DNA of 64,000 nucleotides from Croceicoccus bisphenolivorans (GTDB taxonomy: Bacteria > Pseudomonadota > Alphaproteobacteria > Sphingomonadales > Sphingomonadaceae). The notes beneath the pieces are model-generated. The model was not told the origin of the DNA. It did not search any database and saw only the letters and a list, made by a program, of their open reading frames with translations. This document shows, piece after piece, positions 56,776 through 64,000 of this stretch. The translations under genes were made by a program, and so were the position numbers. The DNA lies in contig NZ_LRSE01000009.1 in NCBI RefSeq assembly GCF_001634625.1, forward strand, positions 92,204 to 156,203, read 5' to 3'. Within the stretch, counting starts at the first letter, position 1. The number at the start of each line of letters is the position of its first letter.

Positions 56776-57258
56776 ATGTACGATTTCACGCCCGCAGACC
56801 CAAACGACAAGCCGGCCCTCTATCGCGATCTGGCCGATGCCGTGGCCGCTATCACGCTGGGGGAACCTGATGCAGTGGCCAACATGGCGAACTGCGCAGC
56901 GCTGATGGGCGAATTCCTGCCGGATCTGAACTGGGCCGGTTTCTACCGCGTGATCGATGGCGAGCTGGTGCTTGGCCCGTTCGTGGGCCGCCCCGCCTGC
57001 ATCCGCATCCCCTTCGGCAAGGGCGTATGCGGCACGGCTGCGGCAGAGGCACGCACCATGCTGGTCGACGACGTGCACACTTTCCCCGGCCATATCGCCT
57101 GCGACGCGGCCAGCCGTTCGGAACTGGTCGTGCCGGTGCTGAAGGACGGCGCGGTCATCGCGGTCATCGATCTGGACAGCCCCAGCCCCGCCCGTTTCGA
57201 CGAAATTGACCGCGAGGGCGTGGAAACGATTGCGCGGATACTGGCGGAACTGTTCTAG
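56776..57258 (+). CDS. msrC: Free methionine-R-sulfoxide reductase
   Basis: This is a 160-residue GAF-domain fRMsr. Three catalytic cysteines are C75, C85 and C109 (GRPACIRI, KGVCGTA, HIACDAAS). Their spacing (10 and 24 residues) equals that of E. coli MsrC (84, 94, 118), which supports the assignment. It reduces free Met-R-O in the cytosol. Its stop overlaps the end of parB on the other strand by four bases. Confidence 0.93.
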   Translation: MYDFTPADPNDKPALYRDLADAVAAITLGEPDAVANMANCAALMGEFLPDLNWAGFYRVIDGELVLGPFVGRPACIRIPFGKGVCGTAAAEARTMLVDDVHTFPGHIACDAASRSELVVPVLKDGAVIAVIDLDSPSPARFDEIDREGVETIARILAELF

Positions 57259-58211
57259 ATCTCGCCGCCGGAAAGGCGCTGGCAAACAAGGTCTAGCTGG
57301 TCCAGCGTCTTGTAACCCACGATCACCTGGCCCGATGTCGGATCGGCATCCACCTTGATCTGCACCGGCAGGCCCAGAAAATCCTCAAGGTGCTTTTGCA
57401 CGGCGATGATGTCGGCATTGTCGCCGTCGCGCGGTGGACGCGCGGCGCGGCGCTTGGGCGCATCCTTGGCAGCGGCCTTGCGCACCCGCTTTTCCACGTC
57501 ACGAACGGACAGCTTCCCGCCAGCGGCCTGTTTTGCGATCTCTTCCGCATCGTCGCAATTGATCAGCGCGCGGGCATGGCCCATCGACAGGTCGCCCTTC
57601 TCCACCAATGTCAGCACCGGTTCGGGCAAGCTGAGCAGGCGCATCAGGTTGGCGACGTGGCTGCGCGATTTCTCGACCAGTTCGGCAATATCGGCCTGCG
57701 ACATGCCGTCGCGCGATGCAAGACGGTTGTAGGCCCGTGCTTCCTCCACGGGATTAAGATCCTCGCGCTGGATATTCTCGATCAGGGCCAGTGCGGTAAC
57801 GTCGCGGTCGTTCAGATCACGAACAATTGCTGGGATTTCATGGACTTGTGCCTTCTGCGCAGCCCTCCACCGGCGCTCGCCGGCCACCAACTGGTACTTG
57901 CCGCCCTCACCCGGACGCACGATGACCGGCTGGATCACGCCGCGCGCCGCGATTGACTTTGCCAGATCCTCCAGCGCACCTTCCTCGAAATGGATGCGCG
58001 GGTTTTCCGGGTGCGGCTCGATACTGGAAACGGAAAGCAGGGCCAGCCCTTCCCCGTTCGCCGCAAGGGCGGGAACAGAGGCACCCGTTGGCGCGACCGG
58101 TTCTTCGCGCCGTGCATCGCCCAGCAAGGCGCCAAGGCCGCGGCCAAGCGCCGCACGACCCTTGGGCGAAGCCTTGGCGTCAGTCTTTCGGGCGGTGGCG
58201 TTCTGGGTCAT
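57255..58211 (-). CDS. parB: Chromosome partitioning protein ParB
   Basis: ParB is a CTP-dependent DNA clamp that loads at parS and spreads to guide origin segregation. The product is 318 residues. Visible parts are the CTP/ParB N-terminal box (ARGVIQPVIVRPG and VAGERRWRAAQKA), the helix-turn-helix parS-binding region (GMSQADIAELVEKSRSHVANLMRLLSLP), and a C-terminal dimerisation domain. It follows parA by a four-base overlap. Palindromic parS-like sites lie just upstream. Confidence 0.96.
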   Translation of the reverse strand: MTQNATARKTDAKASPKGRAALGRGLGALLGDARREEPVAPTGASVPALAANGEGLALLSVSSIEPHPENPRIHFEEGALEDLAKSIAARGVIQPVIVRPGEGGKYQLVAGERRWRAAQKAQVHEIPAIVRDLNDRDVTALALIENIQREDLNPVEEARAYNRLASRDGMSQADIAELVEKSRSHVANLMRLLSLPEPVLTLVEKGDLSMGHARALINCDDAEEIAKQAAGGKLSVRDVEKRVRKAAAKDAPKRRAARPPRDGDNADIIAVQKHLEDFLGLPVQIKVDADPTSGQVIVGYKTLDQLDLVCQRLSGGEI

Positions 58212-58981
58212 GCGGCTTTCCTCGTTTCAGGCAGGCGTCCGATCAATTCACGTGCCAGATCCATATAGGCGCGCGAGCCGGTGCAATTATGGTCGTACAC
58301 GATGGCGGGCATCCCGTGGCTGGGCGCTTCGGACAAGCGGACGTTGCGGGGCACGACCGATTCGAAGACCAACTGGCCAAGGACGTTGCGCACGTCATCC
58401 GAAACCTGGTCGGTCAGACGGTTGCGCCGATCGAACATGGTGAGCGCAATCCCCACGATCTCCAGCCGCGGATTGAACCGCTCTTTCACCTGCTCGACCG
58501 TGCTGAGAAGCTGGCTCAGTCCTTCCAGCGCGTAGAACTCGCACTGCAAGGGGACGAGCAGGCGATCAGCGGCAGCCAGCGCGTTCAACGTCAACAGGCC
58601 GAGTGAAGGCGGGCAATCGATAAAGCAGATGTCGTGGTGTGAATCGGCCAAACCTGCGCGAAGCCGGCCGGTACGGTCGTGCATTTCGACCAGTTCGATT
58701 TCTGCACCAGAAAGGTCGACCGTTGCCGGCACGATATCCAGGTCGGGGATCTGGGTCGGGATCACACACTCGTCCAGCGGGATCGCATCGACGAGCAGCT
58801 CATAGCTCGACTTGCCACGCTGATCACGCTCGATACCAAGGCCGGTGGAGGCATTGCCCTGCGGGTCGAGATCGACGAGCAGCGTCCTCCATCCGATTGC
58901 AGCCATTGCCGTTGCAAGATTGACCGCGCTGGTCGTCTTGCCCACTCCGCCCTTCTGGTTGGCGACTGCGATCGTGATCAT
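58208..58981 (-). CDS. parA: Chromosome partitioning ATPase ParA
   Basis: ParA is a Walker-type ATPase that pulls ParB-parS complexes along the nucleoid. The product is 257 residues. The deviant Walker A motif is NQKGGVGKTTSAVN (about 8-21), with LLVDLDPQGNAS and FIDCPPSLGLL following. It overlaps the start of parB by four bases and lies 18 bases downstream of rsmG, as in other alphaproteobacterial origin-proximal clusters. Confidence 0.97.
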   Translation of the reverse strand: MITIAVANQKGGVGKTTSAVNLATAMAAIGWRTLLVDLDPQGNASTGLGIERDQRGKSSYELLVDAIPLDECVIPTQIPDLDIVPATVDLSGAEIELVEMHDRTGRLRAGLADSHHDICFIDCPPSLGLLTLNALAAADRLLVPLQCEFYALEGLSQLLSTVEQVKERFNPRLEIVGIALTMFDRRNRLTDQVSDDVRNVLGQLVFESVVPRNVRLSEAPSHGMPAIVYDHNCTGSRAYMDLARELIGRLPETRKAA

Positions 58982-58999
58982 GTGCCCTGGAACCTCGCT

Positions 59000-59644
59000 C
59001 TATGTGCGCCCTAGAAGGTTTCCGATAATGATGCCCGATTGCGGATCCGTTACCGACTGTTCCACGTGGAAAAAATGTCGCCATCCCTTCAGCTCTTGCA
59101 ATTCCTGCGTGGCAGAGCGCCCTTTCGGCAAGACCCATGCGGTGGCTTTTGTGGAAAAGGCGGCGGATAGGTTGAGGAGACGTGGCAATGGCGCGAATGC
59201 GCGGGCGCTAATTACATCAAAATTGCGATCCGTCAGCGCCGAAACGTTCTGGGTCAGGATCTCAACATTCCCGAGTCGCATCACATCGCGGGCACGTTCC
59301 AGCCACTCCGTGCGCAGCGGTCTTTGCTCCACCAGCGTGAAGCTGACATTCGGCGCGAGGGCTGCACAGACCAGACCGGGAAAACCCGCCCCCGTCCCCA
59401 TATCCAGCCATGTGGTCGATGTTTCACGTGGAACATGGGTCAGCAACTGGGCACTGTCGACGATGTGGCGGGTCCATGCGAATGGTACGGTACCCTTCGC
59501 AATCAGGTTTTGTCGTTCATTCTCGACTGTCAGCGCTTCGAGTAAGAGGCGCAGATTACCTATCTGGGCGTCCGTGACAGACAGGTTGTTATCGAGCCAA
59601 GCCAGCGCCCACTGCTCGTCATTGCGATCGAACGGATGGCTCAT
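59000..59644 (-). CDS. rsmG: 16S rRNA (guanine-N7)-methyltransferase RsmG
   Basis: RsmG methylates N7 of G527 in 16S rRNA. It is 214 residues, with SAM motif [13 protein letters not shown] and the conserved block that includes [16 protein letters not shown]. It overlaps the end of mnmG by four bases and precedes parA by 18 bases. Two parS-like palindromes lie within its coding sequence, one near its 3' end and one in the SAM-domain region. Confidence 0.95.
   Translation of the reverse strand: MSHPFDRNDEQWALAWLDNNLSVTDAQIGNLRLLLEALTVENERQNLIAKGTVPFAWTRHIVDSAQLLTHVPRETSTTWLDMGTGAGFPGLVCAALAPNVSFTLVEQRPLRTEWLERARDVMRLGNVEILTQNVSALTDRNFDVISARAFAPLPRLLNLSAAFSTKATAWVLPKGRSATQELQELKGWRHFFHVEQSVTDPQSGIIIGNLLGRT
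59058..59073. promoter_or_regulatory. parS-like site 1
   Basis: TGTTCCACGTGGAAAA matches the symmetric parS consensus TGTTCCACGTGGAACA at 15 of 16 positions. It lies inside rsmG, close to parA and parB. Confidence 0.8.
59420..59435. promoter_or_regulatory. parS-like site 2
   Basis: TGTTTCACGTGGAACA matches the TGTTCCACGTGGAACA consensus at 15 of 16 positions. It lies inside rsmG, about 360 bases from site 1. Confidence 0.8.
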
Positions 59645-61500
59645 GCGGCATCCGTTTGGGCGAGACGGCGGGCATGGACAAGAACCGCTGAAAGCGCAGC
59701 CGGCGTTATTCCCGGCACACGGCCCGCAGCAGCGAGGCTGTCCGGTCGGGCAGTCGATAGTCGTTCAACCATTTCACGTGAAAGCCCCGGAATGGCCGCA
59801 TAGGGAAAATCCGGGCGCAAAGCCAAACTCTCGCTCGCCCGCAGATCGCGAAGCTCCGCGTCCTGCCGTGCGAGATAGGGTGCGTATCGGGCATCCTCGA
59901 TCATCTCTTCGAAAAGATCAGGGTCTTCTTCAGCCAGTGGCGCGGGCACGAGTTCACCGCAAATCGCGGCAACGCTGTCGAAGCGGAGCCAGTCGGACAA
60001 TTGCGCGGCGGGTAAATCCCGACGCACATCGGCGCCGTTTTCGAGAAGTTGGGCAGGCGTCCACATCGCCTCGAGTTCAGTAGCCAGAGCGGCACGACGC
60101 CCTTCCTTCTTCTCGAACCAGTGGAGACGCTCCGGTGTCACACAACCCGTCGCGATTGCCAGCGGGGTCAGACGGCTCGTCGCGTTGCTGGCACGCAACC
60201 GCAGCCGATACTCGGCCCGCGCGGTCAGCATGCGATAGGGCTCGCTGACACCGTGCAGCGTCAGATCATCGATCATGACTGCCATGTAACTGTTCGCCCG
60301 ATCGATGGCCGGTGCCGCCTTGCCGGTCACTGCACAAGCGGCGTTAAGCCCTGCGATCAACCCTTGCGCCGCTGCTTCCTCATAGCCGGTCGTGCCGTTG
60401 ATCTGTCCTGCGCAGTAGAGACCGGGGATCGCCTGAAGCTCCAACGACCGGTGCAATCCACGTGGATCGACATGGTCGTATTCAACCGCATATCCGGGCA
60501 CGGCCATGGTGACGTCTTCCAGCCCCTCTATCGATCGCAGCAGGCCTAGCTGAATGTCCGTGGGCAAGGATGTGCTGATCCCGTTGGGATAGACGAGGTG
60601 ATCGCCCAGCCCTTCCGGTTCGAGGAAGATCTGATGGGAATCGCGATCGGCGAAGCGATGGATCTTGTCTTCGATAGACGGGCAATATCGCGGCCCACGC
60701 GCATCGATGGCGCCCGTGAAAAGCGGTGACCGGTCCAGCCCGCTGCGGATAATATCGTGCGTGCGCGGGTTGGTCCGCGTGATGGCACAGAAGATCTGCG
60801 GATTGACCCGCTTTCGGTTCATCGCCGACATCGTCCAGCCGTCAGGATCGGACGGCTGTTCTTCCAGCCTGCACCAATCAATGGTGCGGCCATCAAGCCG
60901 TGGCGGCGTGCCGGTCTTCAACCGCTGCATCGGTAAAGCCGCCTCCCGCATCTGTGCAGCGAGGCGATGGGCACCGGCTTCACCGATGCGGCCACCCTCC
61001 AGTATTTCCTCACCCCGGAACAGACGTCCGCCAAGGAATGTGCCGGTACACAGCACCACCGCAGGCGCAAGAAGCGTTTCCCCGTCAGCAAGGACCACGC
61101 CCTGCACGCATCCGCCAGCCAGCTTCAGCGCGGCAACTTCACCTTCAATCTGATCAAGGCCATCCTGCGCAGCCAGCATCGCCTGAATCGCGGCAAGGAA
61201 CAGTCGACGATCCGCTTGGACACGAGGGCCGTGAACCGCGCTACCCTTCGAACGGTTGAGCATCCTGTAATGAATTGCCGCTGCGTCAGCTGCACGAGCG
61301 ATCAAACCATCGAACGCATCCACTTCACGAACTAGGTGCCCCTTCCCCAATCCACCGATTGCGGGATTGCAGGACATTGCGCCGGTGCGCGATTTGTCGA
61401 ACGTGACGAGTGCCGTCCGCGCGCCAGTACGCGCAGCAGCAGCAGCAGCTTCGCAACCGGCATGACCGGCTCCGACCACGATGACATCGTATTCACGCAT
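59641..61500 (-). CDS. mnmG: tRNA uridine modification enzyme MnmG (GidA)
   Basis: MnmG works with MnmE to put the cmnm5 group on U34 of certain tRNAs. The product is 619 residues. The FAD motif [16 protein letters not shown] is at the N-terminus, with the conserved [24 protein letters not shown] following; the C-terminal helical domain is complete. It overlaps rsmG by four bases. parS-like site 3 lies in its C-terminal coding region. Confidence 0.97.
   Translation of the reverse strand: MREYDVIVVGAGHAGCEAAAAAARTGARTALVTFDKSRTGAMSCNPAIGGLGKGHLVREVDAFDGLIARAADAAAIHYRMLNRSKGSAVHGPRVQADRRLFLAAIQAMLAAQDGLDQIEGEVAALKLAGGCVQGVVLADGETLLAPAVVLCTGTFLGGRLFRGEEILEGGRIGEAGAHRLAAQMREAALPMQRLKTGTPPRLDGRTIDWCRLEEQPSDPDGWTMSAMNRKRVNPQIFCAITRTNPRTHDIIRSGLDRSPLFTGAIDARGPRYCPSIEDKIHRFADRDSHQIFLEPEGLGDHLVYPNGISTSLPTDIQLGLLRSIEGLEDVTMAVPGYAVEYDHVDPRGLHRSLELQAIPGLYCAGQINGTTGYEEAAAQGLIAGLNAACAVTGKAAPAIDRANSYMAVMIDDLTLHGVSEPYRMLTARAEYRLRLRASNATSRLTPLAIATGCVTPERLHWFEKKEGRRAALATELEAMWTPAQLLENGADVRRDLPAAQLSDWLRFDSVAAICGELVPAPLAEEDPDLFEEMIEDARYAPYLARQDAELRDLRASESLALRPDFPYAAIPGLSREMVERLSTARPDSLAAAGRVPGITPAALSAVLVHARRLAQTDAA
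59770..59785. promoter_or_regulatory. parS-like site 3 (weak)
   Basis: CATTTCACGTGAAAGC keeps a perfect 12-bp palindrome TTTCACGTGAAA but matches the 16-base alphaproteobacterial variant TGTTTCACGTGAAACA at only 12 positions. Its position among stronger sites is the main support. It lies inside mnmG. Confidence 0.45.
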
Positions 61501-61559
61501 GATGGGCGCTGTAATGCCTCACCGGATTGAGGTCAAAATGTTCGCTCAAGACTGTAAGA

Positions 61560-61575
61560 TGTTCCACGTGGAACA
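61560..61575. promoter_or_regulatory. parS site 4 (perfect)
   Basis: TGTTCCACGTGGAACA matches the consensus at all 16 positions and, with one flanking base on each side, forms an 18-bp palindrome. It ends just before the mnmE stop codon, in the gap between mnmE and mnmG. Confidence 0.92.
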
Positions 61576-62859
61576 TCACTTGCCGATACAGAACCGCCCG
61601 AACAACGCGTCGAGCATGTCCTCCGGTGCTGCACGGCCTGTCAGTCGATCAAATGCTGTCCGCGCGATTCGGAGGTGTTCGGCAACGATCAACGGATCGG
61701 AATGCGATCCAATATCACCGAGCGAGTCTCGAGCATCTCGCAACAATTCGGCCTGCCGCCTGGAGACCGCCACCTGACCTGCGCGCGGCATCGACTGCCT
61801 TGCATGATTCACCAGCGCTTGCCGTAGATCGCCAATCCCCTCGCCAGACGCAGACGACACACGATAGTGCGGCGCAGCTTTCGGGAAGCGTTCGGCCACA
61901 TCGATCATCGTCTCTATATCCCACGCCCCCGCCGGCGCTCCACCATCGGGTCCAAGCCACAGAATCAGGTCTGCGCGCTCCAGCTCCGCCTTCGCCCGGT
62001 CGATTCCGATGCGTTCGATCACATCGTCGGTTTCATCGCGGATACCCGCAGTATCGGTGAAAACGAAGGGTACCCCCGAAATCGCAACGGGCCGCGAAAG
62101 GACATCACGCGTCGTTCCCGCGATCGGGGTCGCAATAGCTGCCTCATATTCAACCAAAGCATTGAAAAGACTGCTTTTCCCTGCATTCGGCGGTCCGGCA
62201 ATGACAATGCGAAAACCGTCGCGCAAGGTTTCGGCACGGGGCACGGCCAGCCATGCGCCGATCGCTTCGGCAAGTGTTGCACATCGCGCCGTGAAATCTG
62301 CGGGCAATTCCGCAACGTCATCCTCGTCCGCGAAATCCAGCGTGGCTTCGACGAAAGCAGCCAGGGCCAGCAATTCTTCCAACCAACGGTTGACCGCGTG
62401 CGAAAGCGCACCCTCTGCCAGCGCCTGCGCGTTGCGGCGCTGCAGTTCGGTTTCCGCAGCAAGCAGATCGGCCAGCCCTTCCGCCTCAGCCAGATCCAGC
62501 CTTCCGTTGGCGAACGCCCGCCGCGTGAACTCGCCGGCCTCGGCCTTGCGCAGTCTCTCGATCGCGCCAAGCGTACGCTCGACTGCCATGACGACCGCCC
62601 TGCCCCCGTGCAGATGCAGCTCGGCACAATCCTCCCCCGTCGCGCTTTGCGGACCGGGCATGAACAGGACCAGAGCCCGATCCAGCACATCACCGGTGGC
62701 AGGATCGCGCAAGGTGCGAAGGCGGGCGATGCGCGGTTCCGGCGCAGAACCGGCAATCCGCTCCAGCGCGGAAACACAGGCCGGCCCGCTCAGCCGCACG
62801 ACGGCGATGGCCGCGGGCGGACTGCCGCTGGACAATGCGAAGATGGTTTCGCCCTTCAT
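61576..62859 (-). CDS. mnmE: tRNA modification GTPase MnmE (TrmE)
   Basis: MnmE is the GTPase partner of MnmG in wobble uridine modification. The product is 427 residues. The N-terminal formyl-folate-binding domain opens with TIFALSSGSPPAAIAVVRLSG. The G domain carries AGPPNAGKSSLFNAL and DTAGIRDETDD, and the last residues FGRFCIGK hold the conserved C-x-G-K end. It is 75 bases upstream of mnmG. Confidence 0.97.
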   Translation of the reverse strand: MKGETIFALSSGSPPAAIAVVRLSGPACVSALERIAGSAPEPRIARLRTLRDPATGDVLDRALVLFMPGPQSATGEDCAELHLHGGRAVVMAVERTLGAIERLRKAEAGEFTRRAFANGRLDLAEAEGLADLLAAETELQRRNAQALAEGALSHAVNRWLEELLALAAFVEATLDFADEDDVAELPADFTARCATLAEAIGAWLAVPRAETLRDGFRIVIAGPPNAGKSSLFNALVEYEAAIATPIAGTTRDVLSRPVAISGVPFVFTDTAGIRDETDDVIERIGIDRAKAELERADLILWLGPDGGAPAGAWDIETMIDVAERFPKAAPHYRVSSASGEGIGDLRQALVNHARQSMPRAGQVAVSRRQAELLRDARDSLGDIGSHSDPLIVAEHLRIARTAFDRLTGRAAPEDMLDALFGRFCIGK

Positions 62860-62902
62860 CCCGCGCGCACTAGCCTGTCGCGCGGGGCGGCGAAAGCGGG
62901 TT

Positions 62903-63154
62903 CTACTTGTTGTTCGTGGAGCCGAAGGCGGCCTTGGTCCCGCTTTCCATGATCTGCTGGAACATGCGCAGGCCCATCTCTCCCATCGGTGCGAAACCCT
63001 TGATCAGGTCCTGCACCTGGTCGAGACTTCCTGCACCCTTCATCGCCTGCACCAGACTGTCGACGTAGACGTCGTTTGCACGGGAAACATCGGGCAGCCC
63101 CATGAAGCGCCGCGCCTCTTCCGGCGTGCACTCGATCTCTACATTGACTTTCAT
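62903..63154 (-). CDS. DUF6489 family protein
   Basis: This is an 83-residue small protein of unknown function that matches the DUF6489 type: MKVNVEIECTPEEARRFMGLPDV at the start and a helix with FAPMGEMGLRMFQQIMESG. A partner or pathway cannot be named. It lies 43 bases upstream of mnmE. Confidence 0.8.
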   Translation of the reverse strand: MKVNVEIECTPEEARRFMGLPDVSRANDVYVDSLVQAMKGAGSLDQVQDLIKGFAPMGEMGLRMFQQIMESGTKAAFGSTNNK

Positions 63155-63289
63155 CGGCGCATGTTCCCTGATTGCAACGGCCCCTCATCCAGAGGAAACC
63201 GATGTGATACCGGTGCGAAGCTGTCACAGCCGCGCTGCAAAGTCCATCATACGCCTGATTCATAACGCGCAATGCAACCGGAGATAGAA

Positions 63290-63988
63290 ATGAGCCTGAA
63301 CGCCGAAATCAAGACACTGGATGGCAGCGACACGTTCGGAGCCTATGTCGCCCGGCCTTCCGGCACACCGCGTGCGGCCATCATCGTGATGCAAGAGATC
63401 TTCGGCGTGAACCCCGGTATCCGCCGGAAATGCGACAAGCTGGCCGAGGCCGGTTACCTCGCCGTTGCGCCTGATCTGTTCTGGTACATGGAACGCCGCG
63501 TAGAGCTGGACCCCGATGTCGAGGCCGATATGCAGCGCGCCTTCGATTTCTTCGGCAAGAACGATTGCGACCGTAATATCAAGGATATAGAGGCAACCAT
63601 CCACTGGATCCGTGGCGAACAGGGCGTCGCGAAAGTCGGGTGCGTTGGCTATTGCCTGGGTGGGCGGCTTGCCTACATGGCAGCTGCACGCACCGATATC
63701 GATGCATCGGTCGGCTATTACGGCGTGATGATCGACCAGATGTTGAACGAATCCCACGCCATCGCGCACCCGCTTCTGCTGCACATACCGACTGAAGACC
63801 ACGTCGTAACGCCCGACGCACAGGCAAAAATGCACGAAGGGCTCGATGATCATCCCAAGGTGACGTTGTACGATTACCAAGGGATCGGCCACGGCTTTGC
63901 CACCGAAACCGGCAATCGCCGGAACGAGGAAGGCGCCGTACTGGCAGACAGCCGGACCGCCGCCTTCTTTACCGAAAATCTGGGCTAA
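63290..63988 (+). CDS. Dienelactone hydrolase family protein
   Basis: This is a 232-residue alpha/beta hydrolase. The Cys-Asp-His triad is C122 in GYCLGGRL, D170 in PTEDHVV and H201 in IGHGFA, within one residue of the positions in classic dienelactone hydrolase. It may act on lactones or esters of unknown identity. GGAG lies six bases ahead of the chosen ATG. It is the last gene in the window. Confidence 0.9.
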   Translation: MSLNAEIKTLDGSDTFGAYVARPSGTPRAAIIVMQEIFGVNPGIRRKCDKLAEAGYLAVAPDLFWYMERRVELDPDVEADMQRAFDFFGKNDCDRNIKDIEATIHWIRGEQGVAKVGCVGYCLGGRLAYMAAARTDIDASVGYYGVMIDQMLNESHAIAHPLLLHIPTEDHVVTPDAQAKMHEGLDDHPKVTLYDYQGIGHGFATETGNRRNEEGAVLADSRTAAFFTENLG

Positions 63989-64000
63989 CCCCCCCCCCCC

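Noticed and set aside
58982..58999. Replication origin between parA and rsmG
   Set aside because: The gap is only 18 bases, with no DnaA boxes or AT-rich unwinding region; the origin must lie outside this window.
60454..60469. CACGTG palindrome ATCCACGTGGAT inside mnmG as a fifth parS
   Set aside because: It matches the 16-base consensus at only about 11 positions, with wrong outer bases.

Overview
The window is a gene-dense, GC-rich stretch of an alphaproteobacterial chromosome. Sphingomonadales is the best fit, probably Erythrobacteraceae. The support is a UrcA-family secreted protein, DUF1491, DUF6489 and PopZ-like (DUF2497) genes, a class I fumarase, the mnmE-mnmG-rsmG-parA-parB cluster and palindromic alphaproteobacterial-type parS sites. 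The genus cannot be fixed from sequence reading alone. I recognise 68 protein genes and no broken gene. I see no rRNA, tRNA, CRISPR array, prophage, insertion sequence or integrase.

Layout. 0-6.4 kb: ruvB, a HerA-like ATPase with a winged-helix tail, a divergent Rrf2 regulator/single-domain globin pair with a dyad between them, and aconitase. 6.6-9.7 kb: a marR-emrA-emrB efflux operon with a palindrome over its promoter. 9.8-20.2 kb: flavin reductase, two L,D-transpeptidase-type proteins, two acetyltransferases, an OmpA-like protein, an isoaspartyl peptidase, a CorA/ZntB transporter, ispG, a clan AA aspartic protease, a small unknown secreted protein, and two copies of a dispersed repeat. 20.3-24.6 kb: prephenate dehydratase, an anchored cytochrome c, a DAG-kinase/phosphoesterase pair, an AT-rich gap and a UrcA-family gene. 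24.7-35.3 kb: a LytTR two-component pair, class I fumarase, a PIMT-tolC-popZ-ferredoxin run, nitronate monooxygenase, a CBS protein, erpA and xthA. 35.5-39.3 kb: SleB hydrolase, DUF1491, thioesterase, ptsN, hpf and dnaQ. 39.4-43.1 kb: a two-gene ligase-associated DNA repair operon and wecB. 43.3-47.8 kb: group II truncated globin, DUF167, gamma carbonic anhydrase, GNAT, hemB and an M23 peptidase. 48-52.2 kb: SUV3-like helicase, S4 protein, fdxA, carD. 52.3-57.3 kb: a DUF2807 lipoprotein behind an operator-like dyad, a small lipoprotein, a Sua5-type enzyme, a DUF815 ATPase, a soluble sugar dehydrogenase and free-methionine-sulfoxide reductase. 57.3-62.9 kb: parB, parA, rsmG, mnmG, mnmE with parS sites. 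The end carries DUF6489 and a dienelactone hydrolase.

How the parts work together. Much of the window is housekeeping: recombination and repair (RuvB, XthA, DnaQ, ligase/exonuclease), TCA cycle (AcnA, fumarase), isoprenoid, heme and Phe synthesis, tRNA modification and chromosome segregation. A clear cell-envelope theme runs through it (L,D-transpeptidases, SleB, M23, OmpA-like, TolC, efflux pump, WecB). Two globins, one beside an Rrf2 regulator with three clustered cysteines, suggest nitric oxide or oxygen stress handling. ParABS and the parS sites place the right end near the replication origin, although I see no origin itself.

I found no convincing new multi-gene system. The best leads are regulatory and architectural: three promoter-overlapping dyads, parS sites placed partly inside coding sequence, a two-member repeat family confined here to convergent gene ends, a methyltransferase with a degenerate SAM motif, and a HerA-type ATPase fused to a DNA-binding tail.
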